Assembly: GCA_036924285.1 (NCBI GenBank)
Contig: JAYKYS010000001.1
Location: 25,791,501 to 25,855,500 of the forward strand
Length of the DNA: 64,000 bases
From: Asterella californica
Taxonomy: Eukaryota; Streptophyta; Marchantiopsida; Marchantiales; Aytoniaceae
Direction: 5' to 3'
The notes beneath the pieces were generated by a model. It was not told the origin of the DNA and did not search any database. It worked only from the letters and a program-made list of their open reading frames with translations. Positions 10,367 through 21,091 of the stretch are shown here, piece after piece. The stretch's first letter is position 1. Each line of letters opens with the position of its first letter. The position numbers and the translations under genes are program-made.

Positions 10367-10684
10367 TTAACTATCGAAGATATGATCCTCCTCACCCTCG
10401 TTTGTACTCATCACTACAGACATCTTGAACTCACTCTTGTAAGGATCCAACTCTATTTCACCAGGAGCATTCGTGGCCTCCATAGTGAATGATGCTTTAA
10501 ACTCGACTTTCTTCAAATCTGTGCCAATGGTCGCGGAAGCTTCTTCGTATAGGGTAAAGAGAGCACCCCAAGTGCTATAGATGCGTGTTCGTAACTCATC
10601 TATACTTAACTTGGGCTTCTCCGTCTCTGTTCGAACTCCTAAACGTCTCTTCTTCCACCTCGTCATTCGAACTGGATTCCCCAT
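10367..10684 (-). CDS. A1 accessory ORF-A, 105 aa, unknown
   Basis: The ORF starts at ATG 10682-10684 and opens with a basic stretch (WKKRRLGVR). A helical-looking region (about 30-55) and an acidic C-terminus follow. It precedes ORF-B by 138 bp and lies downstream of the repeat-bearing leader. A3 has the homologous frame at 61958-62275 with many conservative replacements and no frameshift, though its ATG has become ATT. In A2 a Trp codon has become TGA. A frame kept through such divergence suggests it was once selected as protein. No domain is recognised and no function is proposed. Confidence 0.6.
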   Translation of the reverse strand: MGNPVRMTRWKKRRLGVRTETEKPKLSIDELRTRIYSTWGALFTLYEEASATIGTDLKKVEFKASFTMEATNAPGEIELDPYKSEFKMSVVMSTNEGEEDHIFDS

Positions 10685-10829
10685 GACGTATCTTCAAGAC
10701 CTCCTTGTATGCCGAAACGTATATCTCTTAGTTGGTAAGAGATCTCTCCAAGATTTTTGTGGTCTGCAGTAGCTCAACCTCCAAGCTACTAAATCATGAA
10801 GTTTCAACAGAAACTTCCCTAATCAGAAG

Positions 10830-11300
10830 AGATGGTGATGACTGTACAAATTTTCAGAGAACTGAAATTTGTATATTTTCACTTCCCTCGTGGTTGTCAA
10901 CCCCCTCCACTTTGAAAAATCCTTTCTCCCTCTTCAGACCTCATCTTCTCATGATTTCTTTTGTCCTGGATAGCTTATCAGCCACTCTAAAACACTGGAA
11001 AGTTTCTCAGGAAAATAAAATTCACAGAAAATCTGGCACTGACTGTAAACTTTTTCCAGAGAACAGAATTCCTCAACTCTCACGAATAGACCCCCTCAAC
11101 TTTGAAAAATCATTGCTCCCTCTCTAGACCACCTTTTCCTATGATTTCTTTTGTCTTAGATAGGTTATCAGCCAATCTAAAACACTGGAAAGTTTCACAG
11201 GAAAATAAAATTCACAGAAAAGTTGACAGCGACTGTACAAATTTTCCAGAGAGCAGAATTTCTAAACTCACAAATTTCTCTCCTCTAATAACTTTTCTCT
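10830..11300 (-). repeat. A1 leader tandem repeats, unit about 190 bp
   Basis: The block TCTAAAACACTGGAAAGTTT recurs at 10986 and 11176, 190 bp apart. Flanking blocks also recur: GACTGTA at about 10838, 11041 and 11231, and CCCCCTC-ACTTTGAAAA at about 10900 and 11090. That makes between two and three units. The array sits in the transcribed leader between the primer site and ORF-A. Other copies have different unit numbers. Confidence 0.8.
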
Positions 11301-11355
11301 CCTCCTTTCTCTACAACTCTTGTTGCACCTTCTTTCAACTCTCCTCAAACCCTTT

Positions 11356-11526
11356 CTAAGTGAACAAGATGTAAAGAATGACTTCGAACGCGTCATATAT
11401 CACTACGGGATACACGAAAGGTTCTAACGTTGCTAACATCGCGTTAGCTCTCTCTCCTCCCAACGTTCTCTCCATGTGCTCTCTCATAATCTCCTTTTGT
11501 CGAATATAGAACTGAACTCTAAACAT
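11356..11526 (-). CDS. Possible ORF-0, 56 aa, family A leader
   Basis: This is a short frame just inside the 5' LTR, starting at ATG 11524-11526 and rich in hydrophobic residues at its C-terminus (YILFT). The two other A copies keep the same 171-bp frame at the same place (28707-28877 and 63136-63306), without stop or indel despite substitutions. In A2 the frame extends upstream across the primer site into the LTR, giving 92 codons. It could be a translated upstream ORF controlling gag, a small membrane-associated peptide, or chance. No family is recognised. Confidence 0.35.
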   Translation of the reverse strand: MFRVQFYIRQKEIMREHMERTLGGERANAMLATLEPFVYPVVIYDAFEVILYILFT

Positions 11527-11550
11527 CGTTCAACGATCCCTTCAAGTGAG

Positions 11551-11568
11551 GTCCCGGCAACGGAACCA
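11551..11568 (-). other. A1 primer-binding site
   Basis: On the element strand it reads TGGTTCCGTTGCCGGGAC, four bases from the 5' LTR end. It begins with TGG, complementary to the CCA end of a tRNA. I cannot assign the tRNA with certainty. A2 keeps it and A3 shows substitutions (63331-63348). Confidence 0.75.
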
Positions 11569-11572
11569 AAAA

Positions 11573-12490
11573 TGTAAACCCTCCGCGGTCCTAACGATCA
11601 ACTACCCCCCGATCTCTCAACCTCCACGATCGTCGTCATCCACGAATCTGCAACTGTCGGGCCTGTCTCTCACTCAGGGGTCACCTCTGATGGCTTTGAT
11701 GGAAGCACACCATGAATCTTGAAGGGAAAAATGCTAAGTTCACTCTCATTCATACACCCACAAACTTATCAACTAAAATCTCCATAATCTCATCCACTAA
11801 AATCCTCCATTCTAACGACGTCTCTCAAGTTCTCACATGCTAAAAATATCCCACACTCTCTATATTACTCAAGTTGTCATTACGACGATGTGAAAACAAG
11901 GATGAGGAGCTCTTCTCTACTCCTCTATTTATACATTCTAGGTTTTTACTTTAGTACCCTCGGTAACTCAGCCGTAACTACTTTTACCGGGTTTTACTAA
12001 GATATTACTTAAGGTAAAAGCATTGATCACATGGGCTTTTTACCTTTTCACATGGGCTTATTCCTTCAAAGTCAACAACTTCTAGAAGGATTCTGGAATA
12101 TTCTCAAGGAATCTCGAATTTCCACCCCCCCTCTACACTAGGACCCACTAAAAAGGAAACATGTGGAATCTCTTCTTGTTTTTAATGCCCACAAAGTCCA
12201 CAACTTTAATCCAACCACTAATATCAAGTCAAAAAGGAGATAAGAGATACTTTCCACCTCCTTTCTACCTTTTAGACAAGATGACAAGATAGTAGTGCTC
12301 ACTCTTTAGCAAATATCTGAATTCTGCCAAAAGTACAGCTAAGTTTAACCATAACTAACTTTTAGCTAGTCATGACTAACTTGATACCTCCTAAAAGTAC
12401 TTTGGCAGCAAATAAACATTCTCAACCCTTAGTTATAACTAAACACCTTACTAATTGACAAACTTCCTATGTGTAACATAGGTCGTTACA
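11573..12490 (-). repeat. A1 5' LTR
   Basis: This is the 918-bp partner of 3721-4638, nearly identical to it. As the upstream LTR on the element strand it supplies the promoter. It ends at TTACA, followed by the AAAC duplication at 12491-12494. Confidence 0.95.
11925..11933 (-). promoter_or_regulatory. TATA box of the A1 5' LTR
   Basis: On the minus strand this reads TATAAATAG, a consensus TATA box, followed by a purine-rich stretch where transcription would begin about 30 bp further on (near 11895). The same box is present in every A-family LTR in the window (4073-4081, 21440-21448, 29268-29276, 63700-63708). Confidence 0.65.
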
Positions 12491-12494
12491 AAAC
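12491..12494 (+). repeat. A1 target-site duplication AAAC (right)
   Basis: It matches 3717-3720. N2 sequence resumes directly afterwards. Confidence 0.8.
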
Positions 12495-13884
12495 AGGAAG
12501 GGAACCGCTTGCATGTGGGGTGGCAGCCTTCTGACAGCACCCATCTCTCCCTGGTTGTAATCGAGGATTGGAGGGGAACTCTTCCTTGCGCCTCAAGGCA
12601 GATGCATAAGTAGGATGACATAGTAGGATTTCATGCACATTAGACACATTATACACACAACACATTAGGGACATTATACACACAGCACATTAAGCACATG
12701 AGAGGCGCACTAAACACATTAGACTCATCGTGAACATAGTGTATATACACTACATCTGATGTTAGAGACAAACGAATAGATTGGGATTACACCGGAGAGG
12801 TCTGCATCCTCGCTGCCAGTAGTGGTTCGAAGATGTAGATGGAAGTAGTGGACAATTTAGAGCAGGGAACGACATCCTCGTGTAGTCCTGTTACTAAGCT
12901 GGTGTGCCGAGGAGTAAGAGCAGGACGTAGAGAGAGTGAGCTTCCCAACACCAATGTGTCTTCTTCTCGAGGAATGTATTTTGGATTTGAGTGCAGAAGC
13001 TTTGTCTGTGTCTTCTAGGCAATGAGTTTTCTCGAATTCACACCCAATTGTGCATGAGAAGCCTTCTCTTTTGAGTGGCGGTGATTGTTAGAAGTTGTGC
13101 AGAGTCGAAGCTTGTCTCATCCAGTGGAGCACTTAGGATCCACGTACGGACGGTCCTATAGGTAAGCGATCCCAAAAGACGGAGTAGTCGAAGCAACGAC
13201 AGAAGAAGAAAGAAGCCTTCTTTCCACAGCAAAAGATGACATCCTCAAGTAGAAGACTGTGTAACTGCAAGCGAATTTGTTGTCTTCCTCCCCAAATTAC
13301 TACAAGCAGGGATGGCTTGTTAGTCAAGATCCAGACTAGAAGCCTGTCGGAGTCTTAATTTCTTATTCTTATCTTGTTTTTCTCTCGTTTGGATTTTCTC
13401 TTCTTCCCCATCTTCCCCATCTTCCTACCTTCTTCTAGTGAACTTCCGAGACTTCTATTGAGCTTCCGTGAAGGTGAATGTTGTTGTAGTGCTACATGAA
13501 GACCGTTTCCGTAGATAGAAGCCTGAGAAGGCTACAAGGGGCATACACCATGTGATTGATCTAACTCGTTGGGAATTGGAAGAGCAATGTGCGACAGACG
13601 TTGCTAGTTCGATTTCTACGAAGCAGGAGCAGTCTTCTGGAGGTGTGAGAAGCCGAGTTGAACCCCCAGAAGTCGAAGATTGCTTCGGGGAGACGGTGAT
13701 GAGAAGACTGAAAGAAGTAATCTGGAAGCAAGATGCGTCTTCCCGAGCTTCCTTGTAGATAAGTGTGTGATATTTTAGGTGGTAGTTGTTTGTTTAGGTC
13801 CAGAGCACCTTCTGAAGGGTCTGGAAGTCGTGTGGTTTTGTGAGAAGACGAGATTTCTAGGCAAAACCCGTGTGTTTGTGTGTT
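12495..13884 (+). mobile_element. N2: old N-family LTR, second part
   Basis: It is colinear with N1 positions of about 47540-48905, for example GGGAACCGCTTGCATGTG near 12509 and GATTTCTAG-CAAAACCCGTG near 13850. Similarity ends at 13884. The last 120 bp or so of the LTR, including the CACTACA terminus, are missing. No reading frame here is credible. Confidence 0.8.
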
Positions 13885-14544
13885 TCATATCTAACATATC
13901 TTGAACATATAGATATGCAAGACGTGACTGCATATCAAACATAGACTCCCTTCTAGGAGGCCAACATGCCGAAATAGGAACCAGAGGCCAGGGGGAATTG
14001 ATCATGAGACCACTTTCTCCTAGGCAGGCGCCCTATCACTGGGATGGCCTTTGGTTCCGTTCTAGAAGGTTAAAAATTCTGTACATATGCTTTTACTGAA
14101 GAAGATTTTCTGTAAAAGTCTTTACTAACTTTTCCTATGCTAACTTCTCTATACAACTCCGTTTTTAATGAATGAGGAGTCAAAACTATAGTATTCATGA
14201 ATACCTACACACTCACGCTATCAGATTCAGAGTTCAAGTCACGAGCCACAATCGACGGATTTCTCTCTTTTGCATATTTCTCAGTCTAAAACCCGTAATA
14301 ACTATTGCTTAAAACACTTTTTGTCAAAACTGGAAGCATGAAGTCGCTCTCCTCGTCGAGCTCTGCATTCTGGTACCTTTCCACCCCTTTAGGGTGATAT
14401 TCCAATCCAAGCTAAGGGGCAGCTTGTCAAGCATCACCCCAGCTTAGCTCCTGCCCAGCTTGATAAGCTACATGGCAGCTTCCTTTACACAATAGAGAAA
14501 AAATCTCTCTGCAACTAATTTTCATTGTACATGTCCACATACAA
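13885..14544. other. Unassigned relic DNA
   Basis: It begins where similarity to the N LTR stops. Apart from the tRNA-like segment listed next, I see no frame or repeat that I can place. It may be the diverged 5' part of the M-type LTR that follows. Confidence 0.4.
13985..14055 (-). repeat. Possible tRNA-derived SINE head or tRNA pseudogene
   Basis: On the minus strand TGATCAATTCC (13994-14004) matches nine of eleven positions of the pol III B box GGTTCRANYCC. An A-box-like CCCAGTGATAGG lies about 30 bp upstream with the expected spacing. A GCGCCTGCCTAGGAG stretch falls between them, as in many plant tRNA-derived SINEs. There is no clear acceptor stem and I cannot define the element ends. 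Confidence 0.35.
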
Positions 14545-15137
14545 CACGACACCGCTGAAGCAGAGGGGGTCTGAAAAGCTCTCAATCTAGAGCAGCAACT
14601 TCAAAAAATAAGATCTGGAGAACTGTGTACAATCAGGAGGCGAAATTTCACAGAGATGTTCAACATTATGTAGACTTCAAATCCTGTAAGGATCATTCTC
14701 TGTTCTAGATCGAAATAGCTATCTGGGTACTAGAGATTGTCGTAATTTTCTTACTTAGAACTTTTCTGTCCACATCTCGGTGCTAGAATTTGATCTCAGG
14801 CTGAAACTTCGTGTGTGTGTCTAGTGGGGTCTCTTTTACATGTAGAAGAAGTTTAGAAATCTAAACCTTCACATGTTTCTTATTCCTGAGTGTCAAAGTT
14901 CACCGTCTGACCTTATCATTACTAGTTCAACTTGATTTTTTGTTTCTTGAACATATCAGAGGAGCCAAGAGACATGTATGAGTGTTTTATAATGCCACCT
15001 TGTAACCTGAAGCCTACCCTTTTGAGTTAGCAATCACAGCTAGAAGCCCAACGCTTCCTTGAGTAGACATATACAAACTTCATGGTCATACCACAGCCAG
15101 AAGGTTTCGCCCTTCTCAAGAAACTCTCACCTCGACA
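14545..15137 (+). mobile_element. Relic of an M-family LTR, opposite orientation to M1
   Basis: The reverse complement of the M1 LTR is recognisable here: CGCTGAAGCAGAGGGGGTC, GCTCTCAATCTAGAGCAGCA, then TGTACAATCAGGAGGC, CCAACGCTTCC-TGAGTAG and CACAGCCAGAAGGTTTCGCC. It ends CTCGACA at 15137, exactly the M LTR terminus. Divergence is high with indels. No primer site follows the end, so it is a solo or 3' LTR relic. Its upstream end is uncertain. Confidence 0.75.
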
Positions 15138-16756
15138 GCGGTCTGTAACCTGCTTCAAAACCCTTTAAAACGAGTCCCTAAGTCTCAACCTAGACCCAAA
15201 ACTATCGAAGCATAGCTCAAAGCAAGAGAAACATCTCTTTGCTAACAAAAAGAGCTGCACCAGTATCACACGATTCAAACCCAAGCCCAAACAACGTTCA
15301 CGTACAAGCTCTTAGCTAAAGCTAGCTACCGCAAGCCGTACATAACCAACTAGATCTCTAATGAACTCCAAAGAACAAAAATCGTAGCGAAAGAACCGAA
15401 AAAGACTTATCTCAGAACTTTATCCTTTCGTCAAATGATCTTCAGATGTCGATAGGGTCTTCTTCTCTGACTCATTTGGTCTAAGAAATCTTCAGATCCG
15501 ACTCTCGACAGCCGAGATATCACCGATTTTTGGTCACCTAACCTTCAAAAACTTCTCCCCGTGGCTTAAAACCACGCACACCGCCCAAATGGATCATCTG
15601 ATCTGATATCCGTCTTCTCTGGTAGGTAGATCTAGCTACCCTCAACCCAACGATACTCTAAACAAGCCGTTTGGAGTTCCTGTCGCAAAACCACACAAGA
15701 AATTAGATCGCATGATGCAAAAAACTGACATAAATCGCCTCCCTTCGACTCAAACTCGCTCACCACATCCAAACCAACAACCCAATCCACATACGGTCTT
15801 CTCCTATGTGTAGATGGGATTGCGTAAGCATCAAAAACAAAGTCACCGACCGCGAAGAACAACCCAACTTCAGATCGCAGACGAACAAAAATCTGACGTA
15901 AGTGCTTCCCTATGGGTCAATATCACTCTAAACTCCCAAATCGTCTGATGAAACTTCGTATCGTCTTCAATTTCCTGAAGAACTCAGCGTTCTGATCCCG
16001 ATGGATCCAAGGATAGCAAGTTTGGACTCCGGAACGATCCGAACGGTCCAACTCTCCTTCACAGATCACTGAAGCCTCCCCAAATCCTCTTCTTGCATCT
16101 CAATTTCTCCCAGAACAAAATCCTCGATCCGTCTCTTCATGAACCGTCTTAACCAATGCGTAGCTTGCACTGATTTGAACGGACGACGCCTTGCGCGTTT
16201 GCATTGGACTTCTCAATTCTCCAAACCGTCCATCGACAAATCGCAAGAATAAGCTAACTCCTTAAGCAGCCCCCTTACGTCAGTCACAATACGTACCAAT
16301 TTTCTCAGATAATGAGGAAACAAGCCCCTTGCATCCTTAGTATAGCACCTGGAGCTACAAATATCCAGTCAACAAAAATAAACTAGGGCCCAGCTTGATT
16401 TTCTCTTCTTCCGAATCTCGTAACTTCTCCACTATGCGTCCAAATGAAGTAGACGAAGTGCCTATGGAAAGCTAACAACGAGCTCTATCCATTGATGCGA
16501 TGAAAGTGAAGATCCGGCGTCGTGCCAAAATTCTGTAAGTTGAGGTGTAACTTGTTTTACCCATCTTTCGAGTCTCGTAATTTCTCCACTGGGCGTCCAA
16601 ATGAAGTAGACAAAGTGTCCATGGGAAGCTGACAATGAACTCTACCATCGATGTAATGGAAGTGAAAACCAAAAGTTGTGCAAAAAGCCTCATTTTTAGC
16701 CCCATGAGCGTCTTTGGAGCGATAATGATAAACATTGGAATAGATTTTCAAACAGA
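15138..16756. other. Unassigned relic DNA, about 1.6 kb
   Basis: No credible frame is present. It contains one diverged tandem duplication of about 157 bp (listed separately). Position between transposon relics suggests the decayed LTR or leader of another element, but I cannot match it to A, M or N. Confidence 0.4.
16411..16690 (+). repeat. Diverged tandem duplication, period about 157 bp
   Basis: TCTCGTAACTTCTCCACTAT near 16416 recurs as TCTCGTAATTTCTCCACTGG near 16573. GCGTCCAAATGAAGTAGAC and a gene-like ATCGATGTAATGGAAGTGAA tail follow in each copy. Confidence 0.7.
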
Positions 16757-18222
16757 AGACGGTCCACGACACAACAACGTCCATGCAGGAAGGCATCTCA
16801 CCCCCTTCTTCTGCTATTTGTACGTGTCCAAGGAGGACCTGAAGGAGAACCAGTTAGTCAAGTATGGACCAGCGCGACAGCGAGAGGTGAAGGAAGAGAC
16901 CTCAGAGAAATAAGATCGGACAGCTGCCATGTCTTCCTTTCCCACTCCAGTGCCTCAAGAAGGACTAGGCACTCATCAGAAGACGATTACGATGCGGGAA
17001 GATGACTCCATCGACACAGAAGGATGGGACCTAAGAGCGTTCCTAGGAAGAGCACATCTTTCCCAACCATTCACTCCGGATCCGAGTCAGATTTGCAAGA
17101 AGATACCTCCAGCACCAAGATCATCAAGAAGCCAACTTCTGTGATCACATGGAGTCTTCTGAAGACTCCATAAGCCAAGACCTAGGTTGATGTTCCAACT
17201 GCGACCGGAGGATGCGTAGAGAAGAGGACTGCTTCTCTGGTGGAAGAGATCTTCCACCCCGGAAGACATTCAGAGTAGCGTCTCCCGGGCACCGAAGGAG
17301 AAGATCTTTGTGATGGAAGAAGTACCTATGCCTCTGGAAGACATGGAAGCTATCTCAGATCAATTTGTGGACATGAACCTGTCTTCTGCGAGAAGACATC
17401 TGGAGGAGTTCAGTGTCTTCTTCAGTTCAGAAATCCAACCAGCGATGGATTGGTGGAGAGACGCGTGATGGCTCAAGAGAAGTTGCTGCATCATGGATTT
17501 GGTCTTCGGACCTTGATTCAGTAGGAGGAAGCCCAGAAGCAGAATCTGGAAGCTCTAGAAGCCAACCTCTGCACCATGGAGAAGATTGCCATGAAGTATA
17601 AGACGGTAGCTTCTACTTCTGTCTAAGAGTTGGCACGTCTGCGGAAGAGCAACCAAGAGTTGCAGATGCGACTTCAGCAGCGAGAGCAAGAAGTTCTACG
17701 GATCAAGGGTAAGTTAACCGATCTAGCAGAGGAGAAGAAGACTTGGAATGCATTGCGGGGAGCCGAGGAAGCCAAGGCTGCAGAGAGAAGAAGCAGCGAG
17801 AAGAAGCAGAAGCCCGAGCCAAGGAGATTATGACGCAGATGGGAGAAGCGCTTCGGAAGAAGTTCAACTTCACTGCGGGAAGGAAGTTTTTGACCCTAGC
17901 TCGTACATGGGATGACGCTTCCAGAGAGATGTTGGTGGACTACAAGGAGAGTCTATTTTGCTACCTGGATCGGCAGGTCGAGGATCTGAAGACTCTCTAC
18001 GGTCTTCTCTGGATTCTTTATTCTGTAGCTACACCTTCTGGTGCACCAAGACAGATCATTGTGGAAGACCTCGACAAGGAGGAGTTTGACCTCGCTGTCC
18101 ACTTGATGGTGACAACGTTGGAAGCCGAGAAGAAGAGCGAAGAAGCCCCAGAAGACAAGACGTCTTCTGGAAGACAGGCATAAGAGATGACTTCTCAGGT
18201 GTTCAGATTGGAGGAGATGACT
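16757..18222 (+). mobile_element. N4: fragment of an N-family LTR
   Basis: It corresponds to the middle of the N1 left LTR, from about 45655 to 47120, in the plus orientation. The left boundary is approximate. It is cut at 18222 by the terminus of N3, so it is the oldest N copy of the nest here. Confidence 0.75.
16787..18183 (+). pseudogene. N4 copy of the LTR-encoded coiled-coil ORF
   Basis: It starts within the conserved block HLTPFFCYLYV (N1: HLTPFLCYLYV) and passes the EVKEETSE block near 16885. The heptad-rich coiled coil (about 17500-17830) and the KFNF-AGRKFLTLAR block near 17860 follow, then the EEFDLAVHL block near 18080. A TAA at 16911-16913 and several frame changes break it. The order of blocks equals that in N1 and N3. 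Strong conservation of protein blocks relative to the surrounding DNA supports a former coding role. Function is unknown. Confidence 0.65.
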
Positions 18223-21091
18223 TGTAGTGTTGCAGGATTGCTCCTTTTGTCCATTTAGTTTACAAGATATCGTTCTCACAAAGGATTTGCACAAATATCG
18301 CTGCTCTAAGTTCTAAGATCTGTTCAAACACACAACCACACGAGTTTTATCTAGAAATCCCGTCTTCTCACAAAACCACACGGCTTCCAGACCCTTCAAG
18401 AGGTGCACTGGACCTAAACAAACACCTACCACCTCAAATATCACACAGATATGTACTGGGAAGCTCAGGAAGACGCTTTCAGCTTCCAGGTACAGCTTTC
18501 AGTCTTCTCACGACAGTCTTCTCGATTCAATTCTCGGCTTCTGGGGACTCAACTCGACTTCTCATACGTCTAGAAGATTGCTCCTGCTTCGTAGCCGTCA
18601 AATTACCACTGTCTATCACACATTGTTCTTCCAATTCTCAACGGGGTTAGATCAATCACAAGGTGTAAGCCCCTTGTAGCCTTCCCAGGCTTCTGCCTAT
18701 GAAAACGGTCTTCCTGTAGCACTACAACGACATTCACCTTCACGGAAGCTCAATAGAAGTCTCGGAAGCTCAGTAGAAGAAGATAGGAAGATGAGAAGAT
18801 GAGAGAAGATGGGGAAGAAGAGAAAATCCAAACAAGAGAAAACAAGATGAAAATGAGAAATTAAGACTCCGACAGGCTTCTAGTCCGGATCCTGACTAAC
18901 AAACCTTGTAGTAATTTGGGGAGGAAAACAACAAATTTGCTTACAATTACACAGTCTTCTACTCGAGGATGTCATCTTCTGCTGTGAAAAGGAGGCTTCT
19001 TTCTTCTTCTATCTTTGCTTCGACTACTCCGTCTTTTGAGATCGTTTATCCATAAGACCGTCCGTACGTGGATCCTAAGTGCTCAACTGGATAAGACAAG
19101 CTTCGACTCTGCACAGCTTCTAAAAATCACCGCCACTCCAGAAGAAGGCTGCTCATGCACAATTGGGTGTGAATTCGAGGAAATCCACTGCCCAGAAGAC
19201 ACAGACAAAGCTTCTGCACTCAAATCCAAAATCCATTCCCCGAGAAGAAGATACATTGGTGTTGGGAAGCTCACTCCCTCTACTGCCTGCTCCTACTCCT
19301 CGACACATCAGCTTAGTCACAGGACTACACGATGATGTCGTTCCCTGCTCTAGGCTGTCCATCATCTCTATCTACATCTTCGATCCACTACTAGAAGCGA
19401 AGATGCAGACCCCTCCGATGTAATTCAAATCTATTCGTATGTCTCTAGCATTGGGTGTAATGCGTGTACAATGTCTCTCACATGAATCTCTTTAGTGTGT
19501 ACGTACAGTAATGTGTTTAGTGCGCACAGTAATGTGTATACAATGTGTGTAAAATCCTACTCTGTCTCCTAACTTATACTACTACCTTGAGGCGCAGGGG
19601 AGATCCCTTCCAATCCTCAACTTGCAATCAGGGAGATGGAGGACTGTCAGAAGGCCACCACCTCACATGCAGTCGGCTCCCTGCTTTGGTTTAGAAACTT
19701 ACTTTCTACTCATGCGCTGCCTACTCTACCACATGGACAATTAGCTAAAATTACAAAGGAAACTGTCACTTCTTAAGATAGCAAATTTCGACTCCTATCA
19801 AAATTAGACAAGTCAACTGTCTTCTTAACTTGCTGCCTACTCTAATTCACTAGATGTGATCCCCTTCTGATCTACTCCTACCTGAACTCTTAATTCGACT
19901 TCTGATAAGGTGGGAAGCTCTGCGAGTACCTCGGGTGTGACTGAGATGGCTTCCTCCTCTCTGTTCGTGGCTTGCTCTTCTAGGACGGCTTCGGAAGACA
20001 GAAGCATCTTCTGAGAAGCTGAGTCCACCTGCGCTTCCTCGCTCTTCTGTGACACTGGTTCGACATTGGGAGCTGGGATGACTTCACAGTGGTCAGAGGA
20101 AGTCACATCCTCCACTCGAAACACCTGGGAAGAAAACTCTACTTCTTGTCTTCCAGAAGATACCTTGTCTTCTGTGGCGTCTTCCACGGTCTTCTCGACT
20201 TCCAACGCTGTCACTACTAAGTGGACAGCGAGGTCGAACTCCTCCTTCTCCAAATCTGTCCCAATTGTTGATCCTGGAGCATGGGAAGATGTAGTTGTTG
20301 ATCGTGGGATCGAGAGAAGATCATAAAGTGTCTTCATGTCCTCAATCTGCCGATCCAGGTAGTGAAACATGCTGTTCTTGCACTCCACTAACGTTGCTCT
20401 GGAATCGTCATCCCACTCCCTAGCTAGGTAAGAAGCTTCCTATCCGCGGTGAAGTTGAACTTCTTGCGAAGTGCTTCCACCGACTGCGCCATGAGTCCAT
20501 TCGCTCGGGCTTCTGCTTCTTCTCGTTGCGTCTTCTCTGCTGCAGCTTGTGCTTCTGCGGCTTCTCCCAGTGTCCTCCATGTCGTCTTCTCTGCTGCGAG
20601 AGACGTGATCTTATCTCTGACCAGCAAAACCTCCTGGTCACGCTGTTGTAGACGTGCCTGCAACTCCTAGTTGCTCTTCCTCAACTGTACTGACTCCTTG
20701 ATAGAAGCGGCTGCTTCCGTCTTGTACCTCGCTGCAAGCTTCTCCGTGGTGCGGAGGTTGGCTTCCAACGCGTCCATCTTCTTCTGTAAATCTTCCTGTT
20801 GCATCAAGGTGCGCAGATCAAATCCAGACCGCAGTGGCTTCTCTTGAGCCATCATGCGCTTCTCCACCAACTCCATGGCTGGCTGGATCTCTGAGTGGAA
20901 GAAGGCGCTGAATTCTTCCACCTTCTTCTTGCGGAAGACAGGTTCATCTCCACAATCTGATCGGAGGTATCTTCTTTGTCTTCCAAAGGCAAGGATGCCT
21001 CTTCCACCACTGTGATCTTCTGCTTCTGCGTGCAAAAAGACGCTACTCTTCTCATCTTCCGGGGTGGAAGATCTCTTCCCACTGTAGGAGC
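18223..21091 (-). mobile_element. N3: N-family LTR, minus orientation, truncated
   Basis: It begins TGTAGTG, the exact reverse complement of the N LTR end CACTACA, and is colinear in reverse with N1 from 49026 inward. It includes the ORF end at 19837. At 21091 it is interrupted by the left LTR of the A2/A3 array, in the region corresponding to about 46170 of N1. The rest must lie beyond the window if it survives. The five bases before it are TGACT, a candidate target duplication whose partner is not visible. Confidence 0.85.
19837..21091 (-). pseudogene. N3 copy of the LTR-encoded coiled-coil ORF
   Basis: Read from right to left it holds LPPRKMRRVAS near 21060, EEFSAFFHSEIQPAMELVE near 20890 and a long heptad-rich region rich in Glu, Ala, Lys and Gln to about 20430. 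The ALRKKFNFTA block follows near 20460, then FDLAVHLVVTALE near 20230, then an acidic tail ending at 19837. The frame is broken by TAG at 20667-20669 and a frameshift between about 20388 and 20424. It lacks its N-terminus because A2 inserted there. The copy is less decayed than N4. Confidence 0.7.

Larger units (their letters stand above)
3721..12490 (-). mobile_element. A1: complete young Ty3/gypsy element, family A
   Basis: This is an 8,770-bp element read on the minus strand. It is bounded by two 918-bp LTRs, in which I see one difference (T at 3819 area versus C in the other copy), and by AAAC target duplications. In transcription order it has the 5' LTR (12490-11573), a primer site, a leader with about 190-bp repeats, three small ORFs, one uninterrupted gag-pol ORF, a polypurine tract and the 3' LTR (4638-3721). 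Near-identical LTRs and an open gag-pol mean it inserted recently and may still be competent. It sits inside the older N2 LTR. Confidence 0.95.
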
